From: Tribonema minus
Lineage: Eukaryota; Sar; Xanthophyceae; Tribonematales; Tribonemataceae
Reading direction: 5' to 3'
DNA length: 64,000 nt
NCBI GenBank assembly: GCA_017506865.1
Contig: JAFCMP010000001.1
Location: 868,001 to 932,000 of the forward strand
Numbering within the stretch: the first letter of the stretch is position 1; the number at the start of each line of letters is the position of its first letter. Under the pieces are notes generated by a model, which saw only the letters and a list, made by a program, of their open reading frames with translations, ran no database searches and was not told where the DNA came from. Of this stretch, positions 48,401 through 58,142 are shown piece by piece. The position numbers and the translations under genes were made by a program.

Positions 48401-49818
48401 ACTTGTCCTCCGCCGGCAGCGCGGGGGCCTCCTCCGCTGCCGCGAAGTCTGCAGCGTTGACTTGGGGCTGAGGGGTCGGGGGGGGGGGCGCCCCCCCCGT
48501 GGTGAGGCCGGTTCGGGGGCCGTGGAGGGGACCTGCGGGAGGTGATGATGATCAGCGGCTCGTGCAGATCAGCATCAGGCAGTGATGCTGGTGGTTCTCA
48601 CTCAGCATACAGGGGTACAGTACTTTCTATTGTGTACTGGTGCGACGGCACCAGGGGCGGGGTTTCTGGTCGCCACTTGTCTGCACTGCGAAGGACGCAT
48701 GGCAACAGCACTGGCGCAAGGCGCCACCCAAGCCGTCAATGTCAGCTCGCAAGTAATCCAGGTGCTCGCATCATGTGCACCTTCGTCTCCGTCACCACCT
48801 GACAGAGTATAGCATGACCACTTCCTCTTGTAATCCATCTAGCCCTGGGAGCGTGTATCGCGGGGCACAGCGCGAGAGCACAGCGACTGCAATGTGCTTC
48901 CAGCAAGTGAGAGACAGTGCTCTGCTGCGGAAACAAGGTCTAGCTTTAGTTGCTATAGTTGTTTGCATGTGGAAGGAACAAGGATTGATGGCTCCCGTCC
49001 GTGCTTCCGGCAGCGGCAGGACAGCCCCAACAACGAGTCCTGTTGTTCCCGCCAGGAATTATATACACCTTCTATACTACGCGCATTCAAGAGCGCTGTC
49101 ACTGGCTGCTGAACCTCTGTGTTGGGCTGCCGGCTGGAGCTGGCCTACCGAACACGTGAGACCTTTCCAATACTGAACACCCATGCCTCAAACGCTAAAA
49201 GCTTGCACACAAAATCTTTTATTTGAGTGGTGGATACGGTGGTACTGTTTGACTCGTGGCCAATTGCTGCAGCAGCGGCGACCACAGTTACTGGTGGAAG
49301 GCACTTGCGGCTAACCATCCCTTGTCACCTAGAGCTCTACGATCTTTTGATTCGTTTTCAAATTGAGCTATGTAGGCACTCTGCTGCAGGTTAGAAGCGT
49401 GGGTGAAATGCCATGAATCAAGCAGCACATTGATGGTGACACGCAGCTGCTGGTCAAGCTTCTGGATGTTTATCCACTCGCTGCTAATACAGCATGTGCG
49501 TGACAAACTTTCGTGTGCCCCTCAAGAGTGTGACCAGCCACCCTACGAGAGCACCAGGCACACATGTCGCAATAACTCCTCTCCAGTCGCTATTGACATC
49601 ATCTCCTCACCCAAGAGATCAGCCATGGCCACCTTGCCCGCCTTGAGATCCACGAGCAACTGCAGTGCTGCTGCCTCCACGCCGGCATCGCTCATGGCCG
49701 CCATTTCAGCGACTCGGATGGGCACTCCGCTGCTGCTCTTTTGCCCAGGTGTTGGGGGGATGATGAAAGCTCCAGTGAGCACGACTGCGCCAAGCAGCGA
49801 CAACAGCAGCACCTGCAT
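42417..49818 (-). CDS. Plastid-targeted FAD/NAD(P) disulfide oxidoreductase (mercuric-reductase-like)
   Basis: Exons on the minus strand: 49818-49611, 48532-48276, 47616-47430, 47107-46689, 45348-44910, 44053-43699 and 42593-42417, about 680 residues. Exon 1 encodes a signal peptide with Ala-Phe motif (LLGAVVLTGAFIIPPTP); its phase fits exon 2. Then come the FAD site DLVVIGAGVSG (about residue 134), the redox disulfide GGDCLNVGCVPSK (about 170-182), the NAD(P) site CVVGAGPIGLELAQ, a second FAD segment VYACGDCA, the interface YTDPEVAHVG and the catalytic-base motif HPYPTT. This is the flavin disulfide reductase family; the substrate is unknown and mercury resistance is not implied because no metal-binding HMA domain is present. 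A 23-nt G/C tract at 43828-43850 puts exon 44053-43699 out of frame by one base; either a homopolymer sequencing slip or a lesion. Intron 1 (48533-49610) contains a dispersed repeat. Confidence 0.82.
42718..42772 (-). repeat. Decoy copy of the last exon's start
   Basis: GTTGTAATGCGCC...GCCGCACTGCCTCCTGCAGCGCGCG repeats the true acceptor region (42561-42607; coding EAVRQAAAQYN on the minus strand) 160 bp upstream in the transcript, with an intact CAG acceptor. A third, more decayed copy may lie at about 42870-42930. Confidence 0.85.
44741..44776 (-). repeat. Decoy copy of exon 45348-44910 end
   Basis: CAGCTCACCGCGCGTCCCGAGGAACA repeats 44902-44927 at a distance of 161 bp with the donor CGCG|GTGAGC intact. 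It sits inside a long degenerate CCCTAA array and just before a poly-C tract (44797-44823). Confidence 0.9.
45535..45885. repeat. Two adjacent minisatellites in an oxidoreductase intron
   Basis: At about 45535-45655, units around CCAAATACGCC and GGTTGCCAAA repeat at roughly 20-36 bp spacing. From about 45680 to 45885, units of the type TATGAGGGTAGG repeat with small changes, giving a purine-rich plus strand. Both lie within intron 45349-46688. Confidence 0.85.
46569..46640 (-). repeat. Decoy copy of exon 47107-46689 end, donor mutated
   Basis: The end of the NAD-binding exon (coding RGARIMGRE) at 46688-46760 recurs about 119 bp into the following intron. The true donor is GAG|GTATGT; the copy reads GAG|GCGTGT and should be inactive. 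Confidence 0.9.
47733..47765 (-). repeat. Decoy copy of exon 47616-47430 start
   Basis: GCATGCCCAGCCCCTGCGGC, coding GLGM after a CAG acceptor on the minus strand, occurs at the true exon start (47604-47623) and again 134 bp upstream in the transcript (47738-47757). Both are preceded in the transcript by poly-C. Confidence 0.88.
49082..49372 (-). repeat. Dispersed repeat, most complete copy
   Basis: This copy runs, on the minus strand, from TGAAAACGAATCAAAAGATCG through AGAGCTCTAGGTGAC, CCTTCCACCAGTAAC and GGCCACGAGTCAAAC to GACAGCGCTCTTGAATGC. Related copies are at 32058-32092 (short), 33281-33430, 51351-51600 and 56930-57185 on the plus strand. No terminal inverted repeats, poly-A tail or target duplication were found, so its class is unknown. 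All copies lie in introns or spacers. Confidence 0.85.
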
Positions 49819-49968
49819 CACAAACTCATGCCTGAGCTCAAGGCAGCGGACCTTTTGGTGTGTGCATTCACACGATTTATTTCAGCTTCAACTTCAACTC
49901 GCAGACAGCGAGAAAATGTGTGTGTGCGTGAGAGGTGTCAGCTGTCAGTGCGCGCCATCAGCGGCACG
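49819..49968. promoter_or_regulatory. 150-bp shared promoter between divergent genes
   Basis: Only 150 bp separate the start codons of the plastid oxidoreductase (minus) and the CRAL-TRIO gene (plus). It holds CTTCAACTTCAACTC at 49886-49900, two abutting copies of the motif shared with the other divergent promoters. Confidence 0.65.
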
Positions 49969-52558
49969 ATGGTGCGCAGAGTGCTAGTGGTGGCGCTGCT
50001 GCTGACAGCACGACCCGCCAGACCAGACACCGTGCCGCGGGAGACTCTCACACGTGTGAGACCTTACAGACGTCACGCTGAACTATTACGAGGAGGAGGC
50101 GATGCTTACATGCAGCATCACTCTCAGCATGCGGCCATTGATCGCCAGCACCAGCCGAACATCGCCGTCCTGCTTACGCAACAAGTGCCCAGGTGGCTGT
50201 GCTTCCCTGTCGCTCGGGTGAGATATTGGTTTTGTAACCTCTGATTGAAGTACGCCCGACTCGCCGGGCTGGCATCTCACTGTGGTCGCCTCAATCCCTG
50301 TCCTGCCAATGCTCGTGCAGGTATTCTCGCCGAGCTGGCATCTCACTGTGGTCGCCTCAATCCCTGTCCTGACAATGCTCGTGCAGGTGTTGAGGTTTCT
50401 GGGCTGGCTGCTGCGGCAGGGGCCATTGAGAGTGGGGGGGCAGCAGAGGAAAGAGCTGGAGTGCAGCAGCAGCAGGGCGCACATGCCTCCGGACAAGCGG
50501 TGGACGCTGGATGAATTGCAACGGCAGGTCAGGGCGATGCCTGGGCTGGAAGCACGGGCAAGGTGAGCCTTTAGTAGACACACACGGTACGGACGAATCT
50601 GCGTGTGCCATTTTTTGTTGCGGCGAAGCACACTTTAATGATCTCGCCGAACATTGAACCTGAGGTTTGGCAGAAGCATGTTTTCAGGGACCGACATGGC
50701 TAAAGGTCAGACTTTTTTTGGTGACCTGCAATGGGAATGCCGGTACATTTTTGGCGATTTCCATCAACCGGTTGGGTTGTTTGGGCTTTGGCAGTGTTGA
50801 CGTGCCTTGATGTAGTGGGGTGGTTACAGAAAGGCCACAGTTGTAAGGCTGCGTGCAGCATGCCACTTCGTATCAGCTGAGCGCCCCGACTCGGTCACAG
50901 GGCTGAAAATGGAGACCTGCACATCAGTGCTGCTGCACCAACACTCTTGCGAACTGTTTTGCTTTTTGAGGCAACAGCAGCAGTGGAGCACATGTTGAGA
51001 TGGAATGTGAGCTCGTGCAGGTGAGGGCCGCACTGAATACATTTGCGCTGATTCATGGCAACAGCTGCATAAGCATATTCAGAACTGCTGTCAAGAACCA
51101 ATAATTCACGCATCGCAACTGCAGCTTTGCGAGTGCTATGTCCTGCCACAGCAGTGACGTCCAATTTGAGCACCGACGAATTTCCACCCTTGTGTACTGT
51201 AGTTTATTGGAAGCCGCCGTCTTGGGCGCGAGCGCTGCGTGCGCTGGCTGCTCATCATCACCATGCGCGCGCAGCCATCGACCCAGTCAGCAGAGGCACA
51301 TTGCATGGCTGAATGGTGGCATGACCTGGGTTGTGAAGCTACATAAAAATATCAAAACGAATCAAAAGATCGTTGAGCTCTAGGTGACAAGGGATGGTTA
51401 GCCGCAAGTGCCTTCCACCAATAACCGTGGTCGCCGCTGCTGCAGTCATTGGCCACGAGTCAAACAGTGCCACCGTATCCACAGTAGGCAAAAAGACTTC
51501 TGTGTGCAAGCTTTTTAGCGTTCGAGGCATGTGTGTTCAGTATGGACAGGTCTCACGCCCAACATAGAGGTTCAGCAGCTAGTGACAGCGCTCTTGAATG
51601 CACGTAGTACAGAAGGTAAAAATAAGGATCGTGGTGTGACCTGAATTGGGATTTTAATACGAGGAGCTGTGGGGCATTGACACGTATGGAATTGCTGTGA
51701 TCTGCGCGCTCTGGAGAAGGCTGCCTTGCGCAGTCAATGACCCCTCGAGTCCGACAAGCATTTATTCAACTCATATTGGAGAGCACAGCGCTGGTAGGGC
51801 TCACTACAGCAGCACACAGTTGGAAATTGGCTTGAGATTGCAGTAACCGAAGTGTGTGTCACACATGTCAGCGCTGAGAACTGCTCACAGCGCTGCTGCG
51901 CGCCGGCGTCCGCTGCTGATGACAGAGCCGTCGGTCACGAGCTGGATGAGGCCATGCTGGTGCGCTTCATCGAGGGCGCGTTCTGGAATCTGGAGGTGAG
52001 CACTGCCACTCAAAGTTGCAGTTATCTGAAATTGTAACTTACTTCGAAACAGTCATGCAGGTGAAGTGATGCCTTCACTGGCGCTGAGCACTGCCACTTC
52101 AAGTTCAAACAGTGAAGGCCACGTACCCCATGTAGTGGCAGCCTGGAGCCCTGGTACAGCTCTCTGACTTGTCATCACCTGGTCAACGGCGTCATTAGTG
52201 CATCTTCGATAGTGCACTTATCACAAGTTTGGTTCACGATTTGTAAAAACTCTAGACGAGTAAGTATCAAACGAGGGGCACCCAGTAGCTTAGGTCCGAG
52301 TTATTGTGCACTCGATCAAGTTGCTCATTTCAATACACCCTGCGAAGTACCCGCCCACAAGTGCTGGAGACTGCCTGCAATGACACATGCTGCAAAGCAC
52401 ACGGCATGGATGCTGGCCGCATCCCTCGGCGTGCGGCGCTGTGTCGCCCGTGACTAACCCCCTCGCATGACACGGCACATACACCGAAGTATCATGCGGT
52501 GGCGGTCGCCGCCGCACCTCGGTGTGGAGCCACTGTGGCCCCCCCCTCTCACTCTCTC

Positions 52559-52589
<31 letters not shown>

Positions 52590-53359
52590 CTCCCACTTCC
52601 ACGCCAACGGTGCCGCTGCGGGCCCTCACTCTCTCAGTCGCCGCCGCTGCTGCCGCGCCGGGCCCTCACCCTCTCCGCCGCCGCTGCCGCTCCGCGCTTC
52701 CGCGTCGCCGCGCGCAGCACAAGGGCGTCCCCGTGAGCGCGCTCATCGAGGAGACGGTCGCGTGGCGCGAGAGCGTCGGCGCGCACGCCATCACGCCGGC
52801 GTCGCTCGGCGCGCGCGCGCGCGGCCGCGACATCGTCGGCCCCCTCGCCCCCGCGCTGCGCGCGGGCGCGATCGTCGTGCACGGGCGCGACCGCGACGGC
52901 CGCCCAATCATGCACGTGCGGCTCGGCGCGCTGTTCGGCAAGGGGTACTCCGCGGAGCAGTGCCTGCGGTACGCGGTGTACACGGTGGAGCGCGCGTGGC
53001 GCGCGCGCGCGCGCGGCGTCGAGGCGTACACGATCGTCGCCGACTGCCGCGGCTTCGGCCTCACGCACCTGCCGCCGCTGCCGTTCCTGCGCGCCATGTT
53101 CGGCATGCTCTCGCGCCACTACCCGATGCGCCTCGGGCACATCCTGCTGTGCAACGCGAGCGCGAGCGTGCACCTGTGCTGGCGCGTCTGCTCGCCCATC
53201 GTGCCGCCGCGCACCAAGGACAAGATCGTCTTCGCGCGCGAGGGCGACAGGGCGCTCGTCGCGCGCTACGTCGCGCCCGCGGAGCTGCCGCGCGCGCTCG
53301 GCGGCGCGAGCGCGTATGAGTACGACGCGGCGCGCTACTTTGCGGAGGCGCACGCGTGA
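49969..53359 (+). CDS. CRAL-TRIO (Sec14-like) lipid-binding protein with signal peptide
   Basis: Exons 49969-50217, 50387-50562, 51926-51995 and 52718-53359 join in phase to 378 residues. The N-terminus MVRRVLVVALLLTARPARP looks like an ER signal peptide without the Ala-Phe plastid motif. Residues about 120-175 form the CRAL-TRIO N-terminal helices (PDKRWTLDELQRQVRAMPGL, ELDEAMLVRFIEGAFWNLE). The lipid-binding domain spans about 205-355 (GAIVVHGRDRDGRPIMHVRLG, AYTIVADCRGFGL, HYPMRLGHILLCNA, RALVARYVAPAELPRALGG). The family moves phosphatidylinositol or tocopherol-like lipids between membranes; a secretory entry is unusual. The stop TGA overlaps a perfect donor (CACGC|GTGAGTT), so an extra 3' exon is possible. 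The exon 2 acceptor is tandemly duplicated (66-bp period, 50275-50388). Confidence 0.8.
50270..50390 (+). repeat. 66-bp tandem duplication ending at a 3' splice site
   Basis: TCTCACTGTGGTCGCCTCAA...CAATGCTCGTGCAGGT occurs at 50275 and again at 50341. Each copy carries a CAG|GT acceptor (after 50320 and 50386). The second is used in the CRAL-TRIO model. Confidence 0.9.
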
Positions 53360-53394
53360 GTTTTGTGTCTGAGCGCTGCTGCTTGGTGCGCGTG

Positions 53395-53485
53395 AGGCTG
53401 AGCGTTGCTGCCGCGCGCGCTTGGCGGCGCGAGCGCGTACGAGTACGGCGCGGCGCGCTACTTTGCGGAGGCGCACGCGTGAGTT
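53395..53485 (+). repeat. Copy of the CRAL-TRIO gene's last coding segment
   Basis: The segment coding ALGGASAYEYDAARYFAEAHA plus GTGAGTT (53290-53365) is repeated about 117 bp downstream (to 53485) with one change (YGAARYF). Because exon-edge copies elsewhere carry splice sites, the repeat hints that GTGAGTT may be a real donor rather than just overlapping the stop. Confidence 0.9.
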
Positions 53486-55836
53486 GGTTTAGTCTGAGCG
53501 CTGCTGCTTGGCGTACGTGGCTGAGCGCTGCTGCGCGCACGCGCTGAGCGCTGGTGCGCGCGTGCGTCAGCGCAGCGTCGGATTCCTGGAGTGGAGGGCT
53601 CGGCTGGCATGTGCGCCGGGGGAGGGGTGTGCAAGCGCTCGCTGCGTGTGTCAGGGGGGTGGGGGGGGGGGGCTGCGCGGCGCACCGTGCACATTGCCAG
53701 GCGCTGAGCACTGCTGCTACTGCGCGGCTGGACGTGCACTGAGCACTGGGGTCGTCGCCCCGCGCTTTTCCGGAGCCAGCTTCGGGTGCCCCGCAGCGAC
53801 GTGCATGCGGCGTGCAGGGAGTGCAGCGGGAGGGGAGGTGAGGGAGGGGAGGCGTTGCTTCCAGCCAGATGCATTGCAGGGCGGAAGGCCCGGCAGCGCT
53901 GCTGCCCTTTGGTCAAATGCAGCGGCGCAAATTTTTGAAGCTGTCTACACGGCTGCTGCAGATCCCTGTAGCGTATGCACCCGGGGGCGCGTGGGGGGGA
54001 GTACGCAACGGTCGCAGTTCTTCTGGGTTCGCAGGCTGGCAACAGGGGGGCGCACCGCAAACTTCTCCGGGAGGCACTCACTAGCAGCAGCGCTCGGCAC
54101 CTGTAGCAGCTGCAGCGCTCAACATTTGTGTGCAGCGGGCGTTCGTACGTGGCTTCGCGGCAGCGGGCGGCAGCTGGATACGGTCAGCACACAATGCACG
54201 CGGAACGCATATATTAGGTAGCAGGGGTGTGAGAGTGCGGGGGGGGGGGGGGGGGGGGGGTAATGTATGCCCCTTTGGTGTGCCCCTGCCCCAGTCAACA
54301 CACGACCGCCAGGTATGCAGCTAGCGGCGGTGTAGCACATTCATTTGCACATGTTGAGGGGCGGCAACCGCGGAAGCAGCAGCAGCGGCAGCAGCGCAGC
54401 GCTCAGCAGCGACTGGCGCGCTGCAGCGGCGTTGTCCTGCACGGTTTAGCATCGACAGAGCGAGTATGGAGCCGCTCGGCGCTGCAATTGAACATGACCA
54501 AATTTCGCGTCGGATCATGCGTACGCAGTGCTCAGATGTGGGGCACGCGTGGCCCTGAGGGTGCTGTTGCACGTGTAAATACATACACATACCCCAGCAG
54601 AGCGGGCGCAACTGGTGCGCTGACAGAGCACATAGTGCAGGTGCTGTTACAGAGGCTGGAAACAGGAATATACAAAAGGGCTGGTTTACATAATGTTGCA
54701 TGTGGCCTTGTTCTGCCCTCGTTGTCTTCAGGTCATGTGAGTGCATTGTCGCCATTTACAACGCAATGGTGATTTCTTTGTCGCGTTTTCCCCTAGATCA
54801 CAATGTGCCTGGAAGATTTGGATACACTGCAGCAGGACATTGGCCTCTGACGCGCTGCGAGACTTGACTGCTTGTTCTCCGTACAGCGGAGCAGCAGTGA
54901 GAGTGAATCATCATTGCCAGCCACTGTCCAAAAATCAAGCTTGGTCCGTTGAACAACGTGTGTGCGCAACACACACTTACACATCTCAAGGGCATGACGC
55001 ATGGCACGACATGCGCCAGTGACGCGGAACGCAAGCGCCAAAGCGCCCCAAAAACAAAGAGGAAAACATTGCGTGCTTTGCAATGTCACCATTTTCACTG
55101 CGGCAGGTGCAGGTGCCGAGCAGTGCGTGCAGGGAGTGCTATGTGTGGGCAATAAGAAGGATCTTCTGCATGTAAACGCGTTTTGTTGTCACATTGGCTT
55201 GTGTTGGTGTGCGTTGTGTAATCCATGGATGCACACACATACACGTGCGTACACATGCGCCATTCAGGATCAGTCACGCATAACACCAATGGCAGTGGCG
55301 CCATGATGCTTCTATGTAGGGAAGATCTATTGGGATCACGCTACCTGGGAGCGCCCCTGAGCAGCCGCCAGCGCTCAACCAGATGAAACTGCCACAGTGC
55401 AAGTGTAACTGCTATTGCAAGCCCTGTGGCCTACTCTAGGATGAATTGCAGCATGCTGACAAGTGGCCTCGCCGCCAACAGACGGCCGCTGCTTCTGCAA
55501 AGTGGGGCGGCACTGTTGGCAACGCAACAGCTACACGTCGCCGCCACTGCCAGTGCAGGCGCCACTACCGAGGTTAACAGCAACACCCGCTGTTGATGCC
55601 GTCATTGCCGGCGCCGCTGCAGCAGCACCACCACCGAAGAACAGCAGCAGTTATGCAGTGACTGCCGCTGCCACAGCGGCGGTCGCTGCAGCGCCTGCAG
55701 CTCTGCCAACATGAGTGCCAACATCAGAACCCCCCTGCATTCGGCCTCTTGCTCAACGCTGCGACAGCAGTGCGAGCGACGCGCGGGCAGCAGCTGTGAC
55801 CGCTGCCTCTATCCCCCGCACGCCGGGCACACGCGC
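53486..55836. other. Spacer between convergent genes
   Basis: No gene is recognised. The DNA holds poly-G tracts (53657-53672; 54239-54262), GAGCGCTGCTGC-type degenerate repeats that resemble the flank of the CRAL-TRIO 3' end, and GCA/CAC-rich low complexity around 55590-55710. Confidence 0.55.
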
Positions 55837-58108
55837 TCACGCGCCCTCTGTTGGCGCTGGCGCCGGCGGCGCCGCGCCCGCACGCGCCACCGCCCCGTAG
55901 TCGCCTCTCTGCCCCTGAGCGCTGCTGACGCTGCGGCGCCGCCTCCATGCGAGGACCGCTGCCGCGGCCGCAGCCGCAGCTGCCGCCGCAGCGGCGGCGA
56001 CTGCGGCATCGCTCGGCCAGCCGCCGCTGCTGCCGCTGCTGCTGCTGCCGCTGCTGCTGCCGCGCGTTGCCGCCAGCGAACCCTTCTTCCCCTTCTTGGA
56101 GTGCTTCTTGGGCTTCTTGCCGTTCTTGGAGGTGTCCAGGGGGGCGACCGCGTGGGGGGGGGGTGTGGCGTTCCCGTACTTTGCCACGTAATCAGGCGAA
56201 CCCGGCCCTGTGTACTTCCACGGCAGCGCGTTGATCTCGTAGAGCATGGAGCCAAGGGCCCAGCCGACCTGCGCACGGGATCAAGGGCTGAGGGTAAGTG
56301 GCAAGGCGGTGCCGGTGGACTCAATTCAAAGACTGCAGTGTGAGCTGAAGGTTTGTAGCAGCACATGCTCGCACGGCACAGAGGGGGGGGGAGAGAGAGA
56401 GAGCATGCTTGATGAAATAGCTCTGACGTCGGCGACCGATCGCCGATGATGATCAGTGCTAACTTCAACTTAGAGTTAGGCCTAACTTGGGGTGAGGCCT
56501 CGCCCCAGGCGAGGCCTACCCCTGAGCTCTCTGGGATCTGTCACCAGTGCCTGATGTGTGAGGAGTGTGGAGAGGCTCATGCATCATTGGGGGCTTCAGA
56601 AATTGGTGTTTCGCAAGCTAAGAATGCATAATGAGCTGAGAGCTGCTGCTGCAATCAAAGTGTGGGTTTGCTTCAGCGTCATATCCACCTTGAGAATAGA
56701 CACCAGAGAAGCTGATGGCCGCGGATCTTCTCTGTAGAACACATATCGCCAAACACCTCCATGGATTGACCACACTGCGGTGCATGTACATCTGCTGATT
56801 GAAGGATGTTCGTTGCAGTATCGTGGCGTTGCCGATGTTGAGCTGGCTACTCCTGTGGGCAGACGGCCACAGCTACTGTCAAGAACTGCCGTACGCGTGT
56901 ATATATGTATATACATACATATATATGAAAACGAATCAGAAGATCGTAGAGCTCTAGGTGACCAGGGATGGTTAGCCGCAAGTGCCTTCCACCAGTGACC
57001 GTGGTCGCCGCTGCTGCAGCAATTGGCCACGAGTCAAACAATACCACCGTATCCACCAGTCAACATGACTTTCGTGTGCAAGCTTTTAGCGTTCGAGGCA
57101 TGGGTGTTCAGTATTGGAAAGGTCTCACGTGTTCGGTAGGCCAGCTCCAGCCGGCAGCCCAACACAGAGGTCAGCATATATATTTATACTTCGAACATTG
57201 AAACCTCGTTTCAAGCGCTAGTAGCATTTTCCGGTGTGCGTCGCCACACCTTGATTCCCTCGCTGCTTGTGCGCATGGCGACAGTAGGGTGATGGTCCAG
57301 CTGCTGCGTCAGTGCACTCATGGTCCACACATAGCTCGCCTTGATGCACGGCGCGCAGTGTGAGGGGGTCAATCTGTACTTCAAGCAATCTCAGACCATT
57401 GACACATCTATAAGTTACCAAGTAATGAGAGGTCTCGCCATCACTGGCATCTGGCATGTGCGCGCCTCGCCCCTAACCTGAGTCTAATTGCGCGCCGAGC
57501 CGCATCGACCTTGTGCCCGTTGAGACTCTTGACGAAGTGGACCGTCGTGTTCAGGCTGAAACAGACTGTGAAGTACTTCGTATCATCGAAAATATACATA
57601 CAGTACCCGCAGACTTCACATCAGCTCGCACTTGTACGTCAAGTACTCTCAACCCACTCCGCGCACCTAGCCCTAGCCCTAAACCTAGCCCTGATTGCAC
57701 GGCAAGCCGCACCGACCTTGTACCCGTTGTAGTTCTTGACGAAGTGGACCGTCGTGTTCAGGCTGAACCCGTACCCCTCAATCAGCAGCGTGATGCAGTA
57801 CGTGGCCAGGAAGCACGTCGCGGCGATCTCGTCCCCCTTTAGGGGCTTCCCCGCCAGCCTGTTGCGCGCCTCGAGCGCGGACTGGTCCAGGGAACAGAGA
57901 ACGCGCGTCTGGTCCAGGAACGCGCCGAGCGCGATCCCCTCGGGCAGCTGCATGAGCGTCCACGCACGGTAGTAGCCGGAGAACGCGTAGAACTGGCGCG
58001 AGTCGTCGAGCGGTATCGCCGGCTGGTACACGCCCGCGATGGAGCACTGCTGCGAGTGCGCGTAGTTGCACCACGTGTTGAGCGCCTTGTGCAGCAGCGG
58101 CAGGACCT

Positions 58109-58142
<34 letters not shown>

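Noticed and set aside
42417..49818. Mercuric reductase as a firm name
   Set aside because: The redox disulfide and His motifs are those of the wider flavin disulfide reductase family. There is no N-terminal metal-binding domain or vicinal C-terminal Cys pair, so only family level is supported.
49969..50217. Plastid targeting of the CRAL-TRIO protein
   Set aside because: A signal peptide is visible but no Phe follows the predicted cleavage site, unlike the two plastid candidates here. Only secretory entry is supported.
53508..54221. Cys/Ala-rich plus-strand frame after the CRAL-TRIO gene
   Set aside because: It has no domain and overlaps degenerate repeats of the preceding exon end. It is probably spacer.
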